A stretch of DNA of 64,000 nucleotides, from contig JALSRK010000072.1 in the NCBI GenBank assembly GCA_026984795.1, positions 49,396-113,395 on the forward strand. Reading direction: 5' to 3'. Source of the stretch: Solibacteraceae bacterium. Lineage in GTDB: Bacteria; Acidobacteriota; Terriglobia; Bryobacterales; Bryobacteraceae. The position numbers were made by a program, and so were the translations under genes. Of the stretch, positions 1-8,739 are shown one piece after another. Under the pieces are notes generated by a model. The model was not told the origin of the DNA. It searched no databases and was given only the letters and a program-made list of their open reading frames with translations. Numbering within the stretch: the stretch's first letter is position 1; each line of letters begins with the position of its first letter.

Positions 1-8
1 CGGACGGT

Positions 9-749
9 TCAAGGCGCCGGTGACTTCTCGGCTTCGACGTCGATCACCTCGTGGTAGTACAGCAGCCGGCCGCAACTCTCGCAAACCATCGGCTCGGTGG
101 CGTGCCTCAAATCCTGGAAATACTGGGGGCGGAAAGCGATGTTGCAAGCCGAGCAGCGGCCGCTGGTGCCTTCGGCCAGCACGGGGTAGCCCAAGCGCTT
201 GCGGATGCGCTCGTAGGAGGCGAAGATCTTGGGATTCAATGCAGCGGCAACGCGCTTGCGCTCTTGAATCGTCTCCTTGAGTTGTTCCTGATCGGCGGCG
301 GTCTTACGGCGCGCCTCGTCCTTTTCGCGGTCCACCTGTTTCTGTTCTTCGGCGAGCGCCGCCTCCGCTTGCTTGACGGCGTCGATCAGGGGTTCGGCCT
401 CTTCCATCAGCTCGAGAATGCGGTCTTCGGCTCTCCGAATCTCGGTTTCGGCATATTCGATCTCGTGTTGGAAGGCCCGGTACTGCTCGTTGGTACGGGC
501 CTCGAGCATCTGGTCTTTCAGACGGGAGATCTTCCGTTCCTGGAGTTGGATCTGGCCTTCGAGTTGCCGGCGTTCCTTTTCGTTGGCGGCAAGGGCGGCC
601 TGGTCGGCTTCCAGGCGGCGGCGGTGAGATTCGAGCTGCTTCTCGATTTCGGCGATGTGGTGGGGCAGGGCCGCGATTTCACGCTTGAGGGCGATGATCT
701 TCTGGTCCAGGCTTTGAAGTTTCAGTGCCAGTTCTACGTCGGGCCCCAT
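9..749 (-). CDS. Coiled-coil protein with C-terminal C4 zinc ribbon
   Basis: About 246 residues. Residues 1-190 are almost entirely heptad-rich, charged helix (long coiled coil). The C-terminus has two CxxC knuckles (CSAC and CESC) typical of the zf-RING_7/CdsZ-like zinc ribbon family, whose members usually begin M-x-P-D-x-E-x-x-L-x-L-Q-x-L-D as here. I chose the ATG at 749 for that reason; a GTG at 770 would overlap murJ by 17 nt. Neither start has a clear Shine-Dalgarno. It is the last gene of the M20-murJ operon. Function is not established from sequence; a nucleic-acid or protein scaffold role is only a family-level guess. Confidence 0.85.
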   Translation of the reverse strand: MGPDVELALKLQSLDQKIIALKREIAALPHHIAEIEKQLESHRRRLEADQAALAANEKERRQLEGQIQLQERKISRLKDQMLEARTNEQYRAFQHEIEYAETEIRRAEDRILELMEEAEPLIDAVKQAEAALAEEQKQVDREKDEARRKTAADQEQLKETIQERKRVAAALNPKIFASYERIRKRLGYPVLAEGTSGRCSACNIAFRPQYFQDLRHATEPMVCESCGRLLYYHEVIDVEAEKSPAP

Positions 750-753
750 TCGA

Positions 754-2469
754 TTACTGGATTTTACCACGGCGTCCGGGCGCCCATTTTGCGAGAGGTC
801 CGGTGACCGCGGAAACAGCGAGCTCCAGCTCCGGCACGCGCATGGCGCGGCAAAGCCCGTAATAAAGCAGTACGCCGGCGGGGATCGAGACGGCGAGTTC
901 GGCGATATTGCCCCAGCGGGAATCGCCGGCGAGCTCGAGGAGCCGGCGGTTCAGGATCCAGACAAAGACGCCCATTGCGCCGGAGGCGGCGAGGACGCGC
1001 ACGGTGGAAGAAGCCAGGTTGCGGCCGTAGATGCCGTCGATGCGGTTCCGCAAGATGGCGAAAAGGATGAGGAAGCCCACCAGAGCGACGGCGGAGGTCG
1101 AGAGGGCCAGGCCGGCATGGGCGAGGCTGGTGTAGCGGAGCAGGGTAATGACCGCGGCCAGGTTGACGGCGATCGAAAAGAGGCTCACCATCATCGGCGT
1201 GCGGGAATCGCCAAGGGCGTAGAAGGCCGGCGCCAGCACTTTGATGGCGGAGTAGCCGGCGAGGCCCACGGCGTAGCAAGACAGGGCCAAAGCGGTCTGC
1301 CGGGTGTCATAAGGTTGGAAACGGCCGCCCTGGTAGATGGTGGCGATCATGGTGCGCCCAAGCACGATGAGCCCCACCGAGGAAGGCACGGTCAGCAGGA
1401 AGACCATGCCGAGGGAGCGCGAGAGCGTCCGCCGGAACTCGTCGAGACGGCCGGCGGCGGCGCTGCGGGAAATCGTAGGCAGCGTGGCCGAAGCGATCGC
1501 CACGCCGAAAACGCCCAGCGGCAGTTGCATAAACCGGAAGGCATAGCCGAGCCAGCTCACCGGCCCGTCGGCCCCCCGGATGGGGTCCTCGATGCGTGAG
1601 GCGAAGTTCGTGTTGACCATCACGTTGATCTGGACCGCGGCGACGCCGATGATGGCCGGCCCCATCATCTTGATGATCCGCTGCAGTCCGGAATCGGACC
1701 AGTTCCAGCGCAGGCGGAAGCGGAAGCCCTCTTTCCGCAAGCTGGGGACTTGCCAGGCCAGTTGCAGCATGCCGCCGCAGACGACGCCGAAGGCCATGCC
1801 CTCGATCGGGCTGATACCCAGGTAAGGCCCGGCCCAGAATCCCAAGGCCAGCCCGGAGAGCAGCGAACCGACGTTGAAGAATGAGGAGGCGAGCGACGGC
1901 ACGGCGAAGCGGCCGCAAGAGTTCAGCATGCCCATCGCCTGGGCGGCCAGGGCGACGAAGAGCAGGAACGGGAACATGATGCGCGTCAAGCGCACCGCCA
2001 GCTCGTACTTTCCCGGGACGGCGTGGAAGCCGGGGGCCAGCAGATCGACGAGCAGCGGGCTGGCGAGGATGCCGAGCAGGCAGAACCCGCCGACGATGGC
2101 GATGATGGCCGTCGAAACGAGATTGGCCAGGTCGGCGGCGGCCCGGCGGCCCCGGCGGCTCAGGTACTCGGTGAAGGTGGGGATGAAGGCCGACGAGAGC
2201 GCCCCTTCGGCGAAGAGGTCGCGGGTCATGTTGGGGATGCGGAAGCCGAGCAGGAACGTGTCGTAGGCCATGCCGGCGCCGAAGAGGCGGGCCATGACGA
2301 TTTCGCGCACGAGTCCGGCGACGCGGCTCAGCATCACCGCGGCGGAGACGATACCCGCGGAGCGTGCCACGTACTGGCTGGGTGTCAGCTCCTGCTCTTC
2401 TGAGTTCAGCGCCTGCACTCCCGCGGAACGGTCCGGGCCTGGAGAAGAGCCTTTAGCCGGACTGTCCAT
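754..2469 (-). CDS. murJ: Lipid II flippase MurJ (MviN family)
   Basis: 571 residues, a hydrophobic polytopic protein of the MOP/MviN fold with about 14 membrane helices. The N-terminal region 'GLVREIVMARLFG' and the following 'AYDTFLLGFRIPN...LFAEGALSSAFIP' are hallmark MurJ motifs. It flips the peptidoglycan precursor lipid II across the cytoplasmic membrane. A polar tail of about 30 residues precedes the first membrane helix, so the true start might be slightly downstream. Its first 17 nt overlap the end of the M20 peptidase gene, and the zinc-ribbon gene follows at once, indicating one transcript. Confidence 0.95.
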   Translation of the reverse strand: MDSPAKGSSPGPDRSAGVQALNSEEQELTPSQYVARSAGIVSAAVMLSRVAGLVREIVMARLFGAGMAYDTFLLGFRIPNMTRDLFAEGALSSAFIPTFTEYLSRRGRRAAADLANLVSTAIIAIVGGFCLLGILASPLLVDLLAPGFHAVPGKYELAVRLTRIMFPFLLFVALAAQAMGMLNSCGRFAVPSLASSFFNVGSLLSGLALGFWAGPYLGISPIEGMAFGVVCGGMLQLAWQVPSLRKEGFRFRLRWNWSDSGLQRIIKMMGPAIIGVAAVQINVMVNTNFASRIEDPIRGADGPVSWLGYAFRFMQLPLGVFGVAIASATLPTISRSAAAGRLDEFRRTLSRSLGMVFLLTVPSSVGLIVLGRTMIATIYQGGRFQPYDTRQTALALSCYAVGLAGYSAIKVLAPAFYALGDSRTPMMVSLFSIAVNLAAVITLLRYTSLAHAGLALSTSAVALVGFLILFAILRNRIDGIYGRNLASSTVRVLAASGAMGVFVWILNRRLLELAGDSRWGNIAELAVSIPAGVLLYYGLCRAMRVPELELAVSAVTGPLAKWAPGRRGKIQ

Positions 2470-3829
2470 AATAGGTCAGAAATCGGGCGGCTGCCTTGAT
2501 TCCCGTATAGAAGTTGAACAAGCTGAACTTTTCGTTGGGCGAATGGAGCCCGTCGTCCGGCAGGCCGAGGCCCATCATCACCGTGGGGATTTCCAAGCGC
2601 CGGGCGAAATCGCCGACCACCGGCACCGAGCCGCCGGAGCGGATGAAGACCGTTGGGCTCCCGAAGGCTTCCGCGAGGGCTTTGGCGGCAGTCTGGATCG
2701 CCGGGTGCGAAGGATTCACCGACACGGCGGGGCTGGCGGCCAGAACCTTCACTGCCGTGCGGATGCCACGGGGTGTATTGGCGTGCACCCAATCCTTGAA
2801 CTGGGCGACGATGCGGTCCGGATCCTGCCGGGGCACGAGGCGCAGGCTCACCTTGGCCGTGGCCTTCGCCGGAATGACGGTCTTCGAACCGGCTCCCGTG
2901 AAGCCGCCGGCGATGCCGTGGACCTCGAAGGCCGGCCGGGCCCAGACTCGCTCCAGCACGGAGAAGCCCGGTTCTCCGATCAAGGCCGGGGCGCCGACCT
3001 CCTTTTCCAGGAACTCCTCCTCGCGGAAGGGCAGCTTTTCCCAGCTCTGTTTCTCCTCCGGCGCGGGCGGTTCGACGTCCTCGTAGAAGCCGGGAATCCG
3101 GATGAAGTCGTTCTCGTCCCTGGCCTTGGCGAGAAGCTGAACGAGGCCGTAGACGGCGTTCGGGGCGGCGCCGCCGTAGAGGCCGGAGTGCAGATCGCGG
3201 GCCGGTCCCGAGGCCGAAATCTCCAGATAGACCAGGCCGCGAAGACCCGTACACAGTGAAGGCATCCCCTCGGCGTACATCGCCGTGTCCGAGACCAGGG
3301 CGGCATCGGCGCGAAGCCTGTCTCTGTTGCCGGCCACGTAGCGGGCGATGGAGGCGCCGCCCACCTCCTCTTCGCCTTCGATCAAGAACTTCACGTTGAC
3401 CGGCAGCGATCCGGTGACCGCCCGCAGCGCCTCGACCGCCTTGATGTGGGTGTACATCTGGCCCTTGTCGTCGGCGGCTCCGCGAGCGTAGAGGTTGCCG
3501 TTGCGGACGGCGGGTTCGAACGGCGGGCTTTCCCACTCCTCGAGCGGATCGGGCGGCTGGACGTCGTAATGGCCGTAGCAGAGCACCGTCGGCTTGCCGG
3601 GCGCGCCCAGCCATTCGCCGTAGACGAGCGGATGCCTCTCGGTAGGGATGACCTCGACGTTGTCGAGGCCCGCCTCGGCGAGCCGGAGGGCGACATGATC
3701 GGCGGCCTGCTGGACGTCGGCCTTGTGTTCAGGCAAAGTGCTGATGCTGGGGATGCGCAGCAGTTCCATCAATTCGGCGAGGAACCGCTCGCGGTTCTCT
3801 TCCACGTACTGGTCCAGGTTGGCCGCCAT
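2453..3829 (-). CDS. M20 family metallopeptidase/dipeptidase
   Basis: 458 residues from the ATG at 3829. An open frame continues upstream to 4327 but reads as low-complexity, non-homologous sequence and would cross the divergent GH2 start. The protein has the M20 layout: metal ligand motif 'CYGHYDVQPPDP', 'RGAADDKGQ' bridging Asp region, 'EGEEEVGG' catalytic Glu pair, a lid/dimerisation domain, and a C-terminal 'RSGGSVPVVGDF' segment, as in CNDP/ArgE-like dipeptidases. It probably hydrolyses dipeptides or N-acyl amino acids in the cytoplasm. It is first gene of the operon with murJ. Exact substrate cannot be read from sequence. Confidence 0.92.
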   Translation of the reverse strand: MAANLDQYVEENRERFLAELMELLRIPSISTLPEHKADVQQAADHVALRLAEAGLDNVEVIPTERHPLVYGEWLGAPGKPTVLCYGHYDVQPPDPLEEWESPPFEPAVRNGNLYARGAADDKGQMYTHIKAVEALRAVTGSLPVNVKFLIEGEEEVGGASIARYVAGNRDRLRADAALVSDTAMYAEGMPSLCTGLRGLVYLEISASGPARDLHSGLYGGAAPNAVYGLVQLLAKARDENDFIRIPGFYEDVEPPAPEEKQSWEKLPFREEEFLEKEVGAPALIGEPGFSVLERVWARPAFEVHGIAGGFTGAGSKTVIPAKATAKVSLRLVPRQDPDRIVAQFKDWVHANTPRGIRTAVKVLAASPAVSVNPSHPAIQTAAKALAEAFGSPTVFIRSGGSVPVVGDFARRLEIPTVMMGLGLPDDGLHSPNEKFSLFNFYTGIKAAARFLTYYGQSG

Positions 3830-4050
3830 GAACCCTATTCTCGCACTCCCTGGGTGGACGAGCCGCACCTGCACGGGGGCGGGCCGGCGTTTCAGGACTG
3901 CCAGGCCGGCCGGCCGGTGAGCCTCCGGGCGACTCAGCCCAGACCGGTGGCCTTTCCGTGGAACGCCTGTTTCCCCCTCGCCTCGTAGGCTCGCGAAGAC
4001 CGGCCTCTGGCAGGCGTCTGACACGGTAGGATGCGTGAAGGTGATGGACA

Positions 4051-6306
4051 ATGCTGAAAACGGTGGACGCGTTCCTCCGGGCCACGCTGGTGATCGGTCT
4101 CTGCGGGGCGCCGGCTGCTCCGGCGGTGGGCGGCGGAAGGGAGCCTCCCGCGCTTGAAGTCGACCTCTCCCGTGGCTGGCGCGTACTACAGGACGTTCAC
4201 GACCTGGGCGAGAAACTCGAGATCTACCGGGAGAAGTTCCATCCCACCGCCATCGGACCGGCTGTCTCCGAGTGGGAGCCGCTCGAGCGGCTGGTACATC
4301 TGCAACTGCTTCTCGCGAAGAACCCATACTTCGGGCGGGAGCTGAGGTATTTCAACCAGCACCCTTGGTGGTACAAGCTGGAATTCGGCCTTCCAGCCGG
4401 CGCCGAACCGTACGCGACGCTCCGTTTCACGGGAGCCGACTACTTCGCCAGGGTGTGGTTGAACGAACACTTGTTGGGCGAGCATGAAGGTTACTTCGCA
4501 CCGTTCGAATTCGAGGTCGGGAAGCTGCTGCGAAGGGACCGGCCGAACGTTCTGGTGGTGAAGGTCTGGTCTCCCTGGGACGAGGAGGTTGTGCCGGGCA
4601 AGGAGAGGGCCCGCTTCTGGTCCGTAGTCCGCCGCCTGGTCAAGGGCACCTACGAGCATGCGGACACTCTGATTCAGCGGGACGTCAATCCGGTGGGTCT
4701 ATGGGGGAAGGTTAGTCTCAGATTTCATGCCGGCGTGCGGTTTTCCGGCCGGGTGGGGATCCGGGTATCCCTAGACGGGCCCGAGCAGACAGCGCGAGTG
4801 CGTCTGAGGCCTTCCATCGTCGCCTTACGGAAGGCTCCCAGGCTTACGCTTCGGGCCCGCGTCCGCGAAGCGGATACCGGCATCGTGGCAGCCTCCACCG
4901 AACGGTCTCTGAGGCTGGATCCCGGCAGGGAGCAGGCGACCCTCGATTTGAAGATTGTCCGGCCCAAGCTCTGGAAGACCTGGGACCGCGGCCGGCCGGC
5001 GTTGTACCGCGCCACGATCGAGTTGATCTCCGGCGGCAAGGCACTCGACCGGGTCGAGGAGCGCTTCGGTGTGCGGACCGTTGGATTGAGGCGAACCGCC
5101 GGCGAGACAACCTTCTATCTCAATGGCAGGAGGATCTTCCTTCGCGGGACGAACTATTTTCCGGACGTCTACGTTTCCAACATGACGCGGGAGCGCTATC
5201 TTCGCGACCTGACCAACATCCGCCGCGCCGGGTGCAATGCCGTCCGCGTCCACGTCCACGTCGAGCAGGATGTCTTTTACGATCTCTGCGACCAACTTGG
5301 TCTGGCGGTGATTCAGGATTCGGGCCTGAATTGGACCCATCCGACGACCGAGGAGTGGAGCGAGCACGCCCTGAGAGTCGTCGGGGACATGATTCGCCGG
5401 CTTCGTAACCACCCTTCGATCATTGCTTGGATCCTGATGAATGAGCCTCCGGGGAAGAGCCGGGGGGAGATGATGACGCGGTCGCCGGGCCCGCAGCTTT
5501 ACGTGGAGGCGAAGCGGCTGGACCCGGAGCGCCCGGTGATCAAGGGGTCCGGGGCTTCCGGCGACCTGCTCAGCGGGGACAGTCACAACTATACCGGGTC
5601 GCTCAACGCACAGACGAGGCACTACACCGAGATCTACGGCCAGAAGGAAAAGCTGAACACGGAATTCGGCTTCGATGCGCCGCCGGAAGCCTGGATCCTG
5701 CGCCGGGTCCCCAAGGTCTACCGGCGGCTCCAAGCGATCACCGACGAGATTCCTGCAATTCAGGAGTACCAGTATCGGCTCCTCAAGTACTTCATCGAGC
5801 ACTACCGGATCACCAAGTACCGGCCTTGTTCCGGCTATTTCCAGTTCTTGTTCATCGACATATCTCCGCAGAGCTTCTACGGCGTTTACGACTGGTGGGG
5901 TTTGCCCAAGAAAGGATTGCGGGCGCTCGAGGAGAGCAACCAGCCGGTGGGGGTCTTCATGGAATACGCGGACCGGCCGGTGGCCCTATGGGCCGTCAAC
6001 GACCTGCCCACGGCATGCCGTGGATGCCGATTGGAATGGCGGGTGAGCGACGATTCGGGGAAGGTGGTGGAGGCAGGCAGAGCGGCGGTGACAGTGCCGG
6101 CCGACTCGGCCGTCCGGGTCAGGCGCTTTTGTTTCTCCGTCGATCCGGCCGTTCGCTACCGTGTGGCTCTGGTGCTGCGGAATTCCAAAGGTGAGGCCAT
6201 AGCCCGGAACCGCTATGAAGATCCTTTTCATCATCCTCCCCGGCCACCGGGGCACCCATCCCGGGTGAGTCATGAACTAGGGATGCGGCTATACAACGCC
6301 CCGTGA
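4051..6306 (+). CDS. Exported glycoside hydrolase family 2 protein (beta-galactosidase/glucuronidase-like)
   Basis: 751 residues with an N-terminal signal-like segment (about residues 8-26). Order: GH2 sugar-binding jelly roll ('FTGADYFARVWLNEHLLGEHEGYFAPFEFEV'), an immunoglobulin-like sandwich, then the TIM barrel starting near 'FYLNGRRIFLRGTNYFP'. The acid/base Glu is E465 in 'LMNEPPG' and the probable nucleophile is E538 in 'NTEFGF'. It would cleave beta-linked sugars from glycans outside the cytoplasm; the exact glycoside is unknown. A GAAGGTGAT Shine-Dalgarno at 4037-4045 supports the start. It is divergent from the M20 operon and followed by a decayed sulfatase, so it may once have been part of a sulfated-glycan locus. 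Confidence 0.88.
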   Translation: MLKTVDAFLRATLVIGLCGAPAAPAVGGGREPPALEVDLSRGWRVLQDVHDLGEKLEIYREKFHPTAIGPAVSEWEPLERLVHLQLLLAKNPYFGRELRYFNQHPWWYKLEFGLPAGAEPYATLRFTGADYFARVWLNEHLLGEHEGYFAPFEFEVGKLLRRDRPNVLVVKVWSPWDEEVVPGKERARFWSVVRRLVKGTYEHADTLIQRDVNPVGLWGKVSLRFHAGVRFSGRVGIRVSLDGPEQTARVRLRPSIVALRKAPRLTLRARVREADTGIVAASTERSLRLDPGREQATLDLKIVRPKLWKTWDRGRPALYRATIELISGGKALDRVEERFGVRTVGLRRTAGETTFYLNGRRIFLRGTNYFPDVYVSNMTRERYLRDLTNIRRAGCNAVRVHVHVEQDVFYDLCDQLGLAVIQDSGLNWTHPTTEEWSEHALRVVGDMIRRLRNHPSIIAWILMNEPPGKSRGEMMTRSPGPQLYVEAKRLDPERPVIKGSGASGDLLSGDSHNYTGSLNAQTRHYTEIYGQKEKLNTEFGFDAPPEAWILRRVPKVYRRLQAITDEIPAIQEYQYRLLKYFIEHYRITKYRPCSGYFQFLFIDISPQSFYGVYDWWGLPKKGLRALEESNQPVGVFMEYADRPVALWAVNDLPTACRGCRLEWRVSDDSGKVVEAGRAAVTVPADSAVRVRRFCFSVDPAVRYRVALVLRNSKGEAIARNRYEDPFHHPPRPPGHPSRVSHELGMRLYNAP

Positions 6307-6610
6307 GAGCGGGAACGCCACGGTTGCAAGAGGCCGGCGCGACCTGGTCCGCGGCGTGCTGGGGGCGACGGGTTGCGCTCCCGGGAGCTGCCGCGGCGGC
6401 GCCGGACGGCCGAACATCCTGTGGATGATCGCCGAAGACCTTTGCCCCGACCTGGGCTGCTACGGAACAAAGATCTTCAGACTCCGGACCTGGACCGCCT
6501 GGCGAGCCAGGGCGTGCGCTTGACGCGGACCTTCGTCGCCGCCCCCGGTCTCCTGCCGGATTCTCCGCGTAACTTGCTCTCCGCTCGCCACTTGTACAGT
6601 GTCTCGACAC
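6305..6610 (+). pseudogene. Remnant of a Tat-exported sulfatase (N-terminus only, frameshifted)
   Basis: In the frame beginning at 6305 the sequence reads a twin-arginine-like leader ('GRRDLVRGVLGAT', from 6332) followed by 'RPNILWMIAEDLCPDLGCYGTKIF', the characteristic start of type I sulfatases. At about 6475 the homologous reading moves to another frame ('TPDLDRLASQGVRLTRTFVAAP'), after which the region that should carry the C/S-x-P-S-R active-site signature is scrambled ('GLLPDSPRN') and similarity ends. There is no start codon in good context and no downstream sulfatase domain. A frameshift plus deletion is the simplest reading. It lies just after the GH2 gene. Confidence 0.75.
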
Positions 6611-6957
6611 GCCCCGCTTGCCCCACCGTGTTAGAACGAGCATGGAGGCTCGAGCGCCGGGAGATGCGCGTGAAAAGGAAAATGCCCGGCGCCGGGAACA
6701 CCCGGCCGCGGCGTTCTCCGCCGCCCCGGGCGCCGCGTTTGGGTGGCTCCTCGGGGATGCCGGCGCCGGGTGGGGAAGGCCGCTGGAGTTCCCGCCGGCC
6801 CGGGGTCGCTCCGAGGCCGGACGGTGGGGCGCGGTCAGGCTGTCTTCGCTTTTTCTTTACGCATTCCACCACCCGCCGCGCGCTGCACGAACCGGCCGCG
6901 ACGCGTCACACCTGCCTCCAATCACTTGAAAATAAATGGGTTCTCCTTTTCTTTCTC

Positions 6958-6982
6958 GACGCCAACTTTTTCGTTAGGCGTC
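6958..6982. other. Hairpin of unknown role
   Basis: GACGCCAAC (6958-6966) pairs with GTT plus GGCGTC (6973-6975 and 6977-6982) around a TTTTTC loop, with one bulged A at 6976. No U-tract follows on either strand, so it is not a canonical terminator. It sits in the spacer upstream of alaC. Confidence 0.35.
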
Positions 6983-7070
6983 ACGCCCCGCATCAGGCTC
7001 CGCGCCGCCGGATTCCGCGCCGGCGTCCGGGCTGGTCCCGGTCTGCCGCCGCCATGGCCGGGCCAACCTT

Positions 7071-7076
7071 TATAAT
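7071..7076 (+). promoter_or_regulatory. Candidate -10 box upstream of alaC
   Basis: A perfect TATAAT hexamer in a GC-rich context, about 115 nt before the alaC ATG. No good -35 box is visible at 16-18 nt upstream, so it is only a candidate. Confidence 0.3.
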
Positions 7077-7191
7077 GGCTGCATGGAGCGCGCCTGCCGG
7101 GGGTTGGTCGGCCGGCCCGCCGCGGCCGCCGGTCCGGCCTGAATCCGTGCTCGAGCCGGGCGGTTTCCGAGGCCCGCTCTGGAATCTGCCA

Positions 7192-8391
7192 ATGAAAATT
7201 CCCGCCGACGAATACTACCGGATCCGTAAGCTGCCCCCCTACGTCTTCGCCGTGGTCAACGAGATGAAGGCGAAGCTGCGGGCCGAGCAAAAGGACGTGG
7301 TCGATTTCGGCATGGGCAACCCCGACGGCCCCACGCCGAAGCCCATCGTCGAAAAGCTGATCGAGGCGGCGCAGAATCCCCGCAACCACCGCTATTCGCT
7401 CTCCCGCGGCATTCCGAATCTCCGGCTGGAGATCTGCAAGCGGTACCAGCGCCACTACGGCGTCGATCTCGATCCGGAGACCGAGGCCATCGTCACCATC
7501 GGCGCCAAGGACGCCCTGGCCCACCTGCTGTTCGCCGTCATCGGGCCCGGCGACGAGGTCGTCTCGCCCAACCCGGCCTACCCGATCCACCAGTACGGCG
7601 TGATCATGGCCGAGGGACACGCCTGCATGCTCGAGATGCGGGATCCGGCGGAGTTTCTCAACCGGCTCGAGCATCTCTACCGCACCTCGCTCATCCCGCC
7701 GCGGATGCTCCTGCTCTCGTTCCCCCACAACCCGACGACCCACTGCGTCGATCTCGACTTCTTCCGCGAGGTGGTGCGGATGGCCGCGCATCACGGCTCG
7801 ATGGTCGTTCACGACTTCGCCTACGCCGACATCGCCTTCGACGGCTACCGGCCCCCGTCGCTGCTTCAGGTGGAAGGCGCCAAGGAGATCGGCGTCGAGA
7901 TCTTCTCGCTCTCGAAGAGCTTCAACATGGCCGGCTGGCGCGTCGGCTTCTGCGTGGGCAACCCGAAGATGATCGCCGCCCTGGGCCGCATCAAGAGCTA
8001 TCTGGACTACGGCATCTTCCAGCCCATCCAGATCGCCTCGATCATCGCTCTACGCGACTGCGAAGAGGAGACGGCCAGGATCTGCGAGGTCTACCGGCGG
8101 CGGCGCGACGTGCTGGTCGAGGGGCTCAACTCGGCCGGCTGGCTGGTGGATCCGCCGAAAGCGACCATGTTTCTCTGGGCGCCGCTGCCGGAGCGCTTCA
8201 AGCACCTCGGATCGCTCGAGTTCTCCAAGCTGCTGCTCACCGAGGCCCTCACCGCCGTCTCGCCCGGCATCGGCTTCGGCCCCATGGGCGAGGGCTACGT
8301 GCGGTTCGCCCTCATCGAGAACGAGCACCGCACCCGGCAGGCCATCCGCTCGATCAAGCAGTTCTTCCGGCGCCACCGCGAAGCCGCCTAG
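7192..8391 (+). CDS. alaC: Alanine aminotransferase AlaC-like (class I/II, PLP)
   Basis: 399 residues from the ATG at 7192. Fold type I aminotransferase with strong resemblance to E. coli AlaC along its whole length: 'LPPYVFAVVNEMKAKLR', 'DFGMGNPDGPTP', 'YSLSRGIPNLR', 'SFPHNPTTHCVDLDFF', 'VVHDFAYADI', and the PLP lysine K242 in 'SLSKSFNMAGWRVGF'. It should transfer amino groups between alanine/pyruvate and glutamate/2-oxoglutarate in the cytoplasm. The open frame extends upstream to 6373 without family similarity, so the start is set where homology begins. The related LL-diaminopimelate aminotransferase is an alternative, but the motifs favour AlaC. Confidence 0.9.
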   Translation: MKIPADEYYRIRKLPPYVFAVVNEMKAKLRAEQKDVVDFGMGNPDGPTPKPIVEKLIEAAQNPRNHRYSLSRGIPNLRLEICKRYQRHYGVDLDPETEAIVTIGAKDALAHLLFAVIGPGDEVVSPNPAYPIHQYGVIMAEGHACMLEMRDPAEFLNRLEHLYRTSLIPPRMLLLSFPHNPTTHCVDLDFFREVVRMAAHHGSMVVHDFAYADIAFDGYRPPSLLQVEGAKEIGVEIFSLSKSFNMAGWRVGFCVGNPKMIAALGRIKSYLDYGIFQPIQIASIIALRDCEEETARICEVYRRRRDVLVEGLNSAGWLVDPPKATMFLWAPLPERFKHLGSLEFSKLLLTEALTAVSPGIGFGPMGEGYVRFALIENEHRTRQAIRSIKQFFRRHREAA

Positions 8392-8403
8392 CCGGAACCC
8401 GTC

Positions 8404-8655
8404 TCAATCGACGAGCCCGAGCAGGCGCATCGCCGGGATCGAGAAGTGAAACCGCCGGAAGCAGCGCCGACAGCGGTACGGGGCGACGCCGGCGAGCCGA
8501 AGCAGCCCCTCGCGCAGGGACTTCACGCGCGACCGCCGCAGCGTGGGGGCGAAACAATGCGGACACAGCAGATTCCCGGCCGACTGCCCGGCTCCGCCTT
8601 CCTGATCCAGCCGAGCCGCCGTAGCGCCGGATAGGTTGTGGGTGTTCATCGCCAT
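8404..8655 (-). CDS. Small zinc-ribbon-like protein
   Basis: 83 residues. Two Cys pairs, 'CPHC' (near residue 31) and 'CRRC' (near residue 62), flank a basic helix 'RRSRVKSLREGLLRLAG', and an aromatic tail 'FRRFHFS' follows. This is the layout of a short family of bacterial zinc-ribbon proteins of unknown function. ATG codons at 8655 and 8649 are both possible starts. It converges on alaC and diverges from the PIN gene, so it is probably transcribed alone. The Cys spacing and ordered spacing of neighbours favour a real gene over chance. Confidence 0.65.
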   Translation of the reverse strand: MAMNTHNLSGATAARLDQEGGAGQSAGNLLCPHCFAPTLRRSRVKSLREGLLRLAGVAPYRCRRCFRRFHFSIPAMRLLGLVD

Positions 8656-8726
8656 AGAGGTAGTGGCCTGCGGCGCCGCTCCGGCTCACGCTTTCTTCGG
8701 AAGCCCTCGTGGGCGCCGCCAGAGAC

Positions 8727-8732
8727 TATACT
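8727..8732 (+). promoter_or_regulatory. -10 box placed for a leaderless PIN transcript
   Basis: TATACT (preceded by GAC) lies exactly 7 nt before the ATG of the PIN gene, so transcription would start at or next to the start codon. There is no Shine-Dalgarno, which fits a leaderless mRNA. No clear -35 box. Confidence 0.5.
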
Positions 8733-8739
8733 TGGGGCG

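Larger units (their letters stand above)
6611..7191. other. Non-coding spacer of about 580 nt
   Basis: Open frames here have no recognisable protein features and read as GC-rich shadow translation, although one is continuous with alaC upstream. Visible elements are an imperfect hairpin at 6958-6982 and a TATAAT hexamer at 7071-7076. The segment around 6925-6975 is AT-rich relative to its surroundings. The rest may be further decayed sulfatase DNA. Confidence 0.5.

Noticed and set aside
3830..4327. N-terminal extension of the M20 peptidase frame
   Set aside because: No family similarity and it would run across the divergent GH2 gene start.
6373..7191. N-terminal extension of the aminotransferase frame
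   Set aside because: Sequence is low-complexity and contains out-of-frame sulfatase remnants; AlaC homology begins at 7192.
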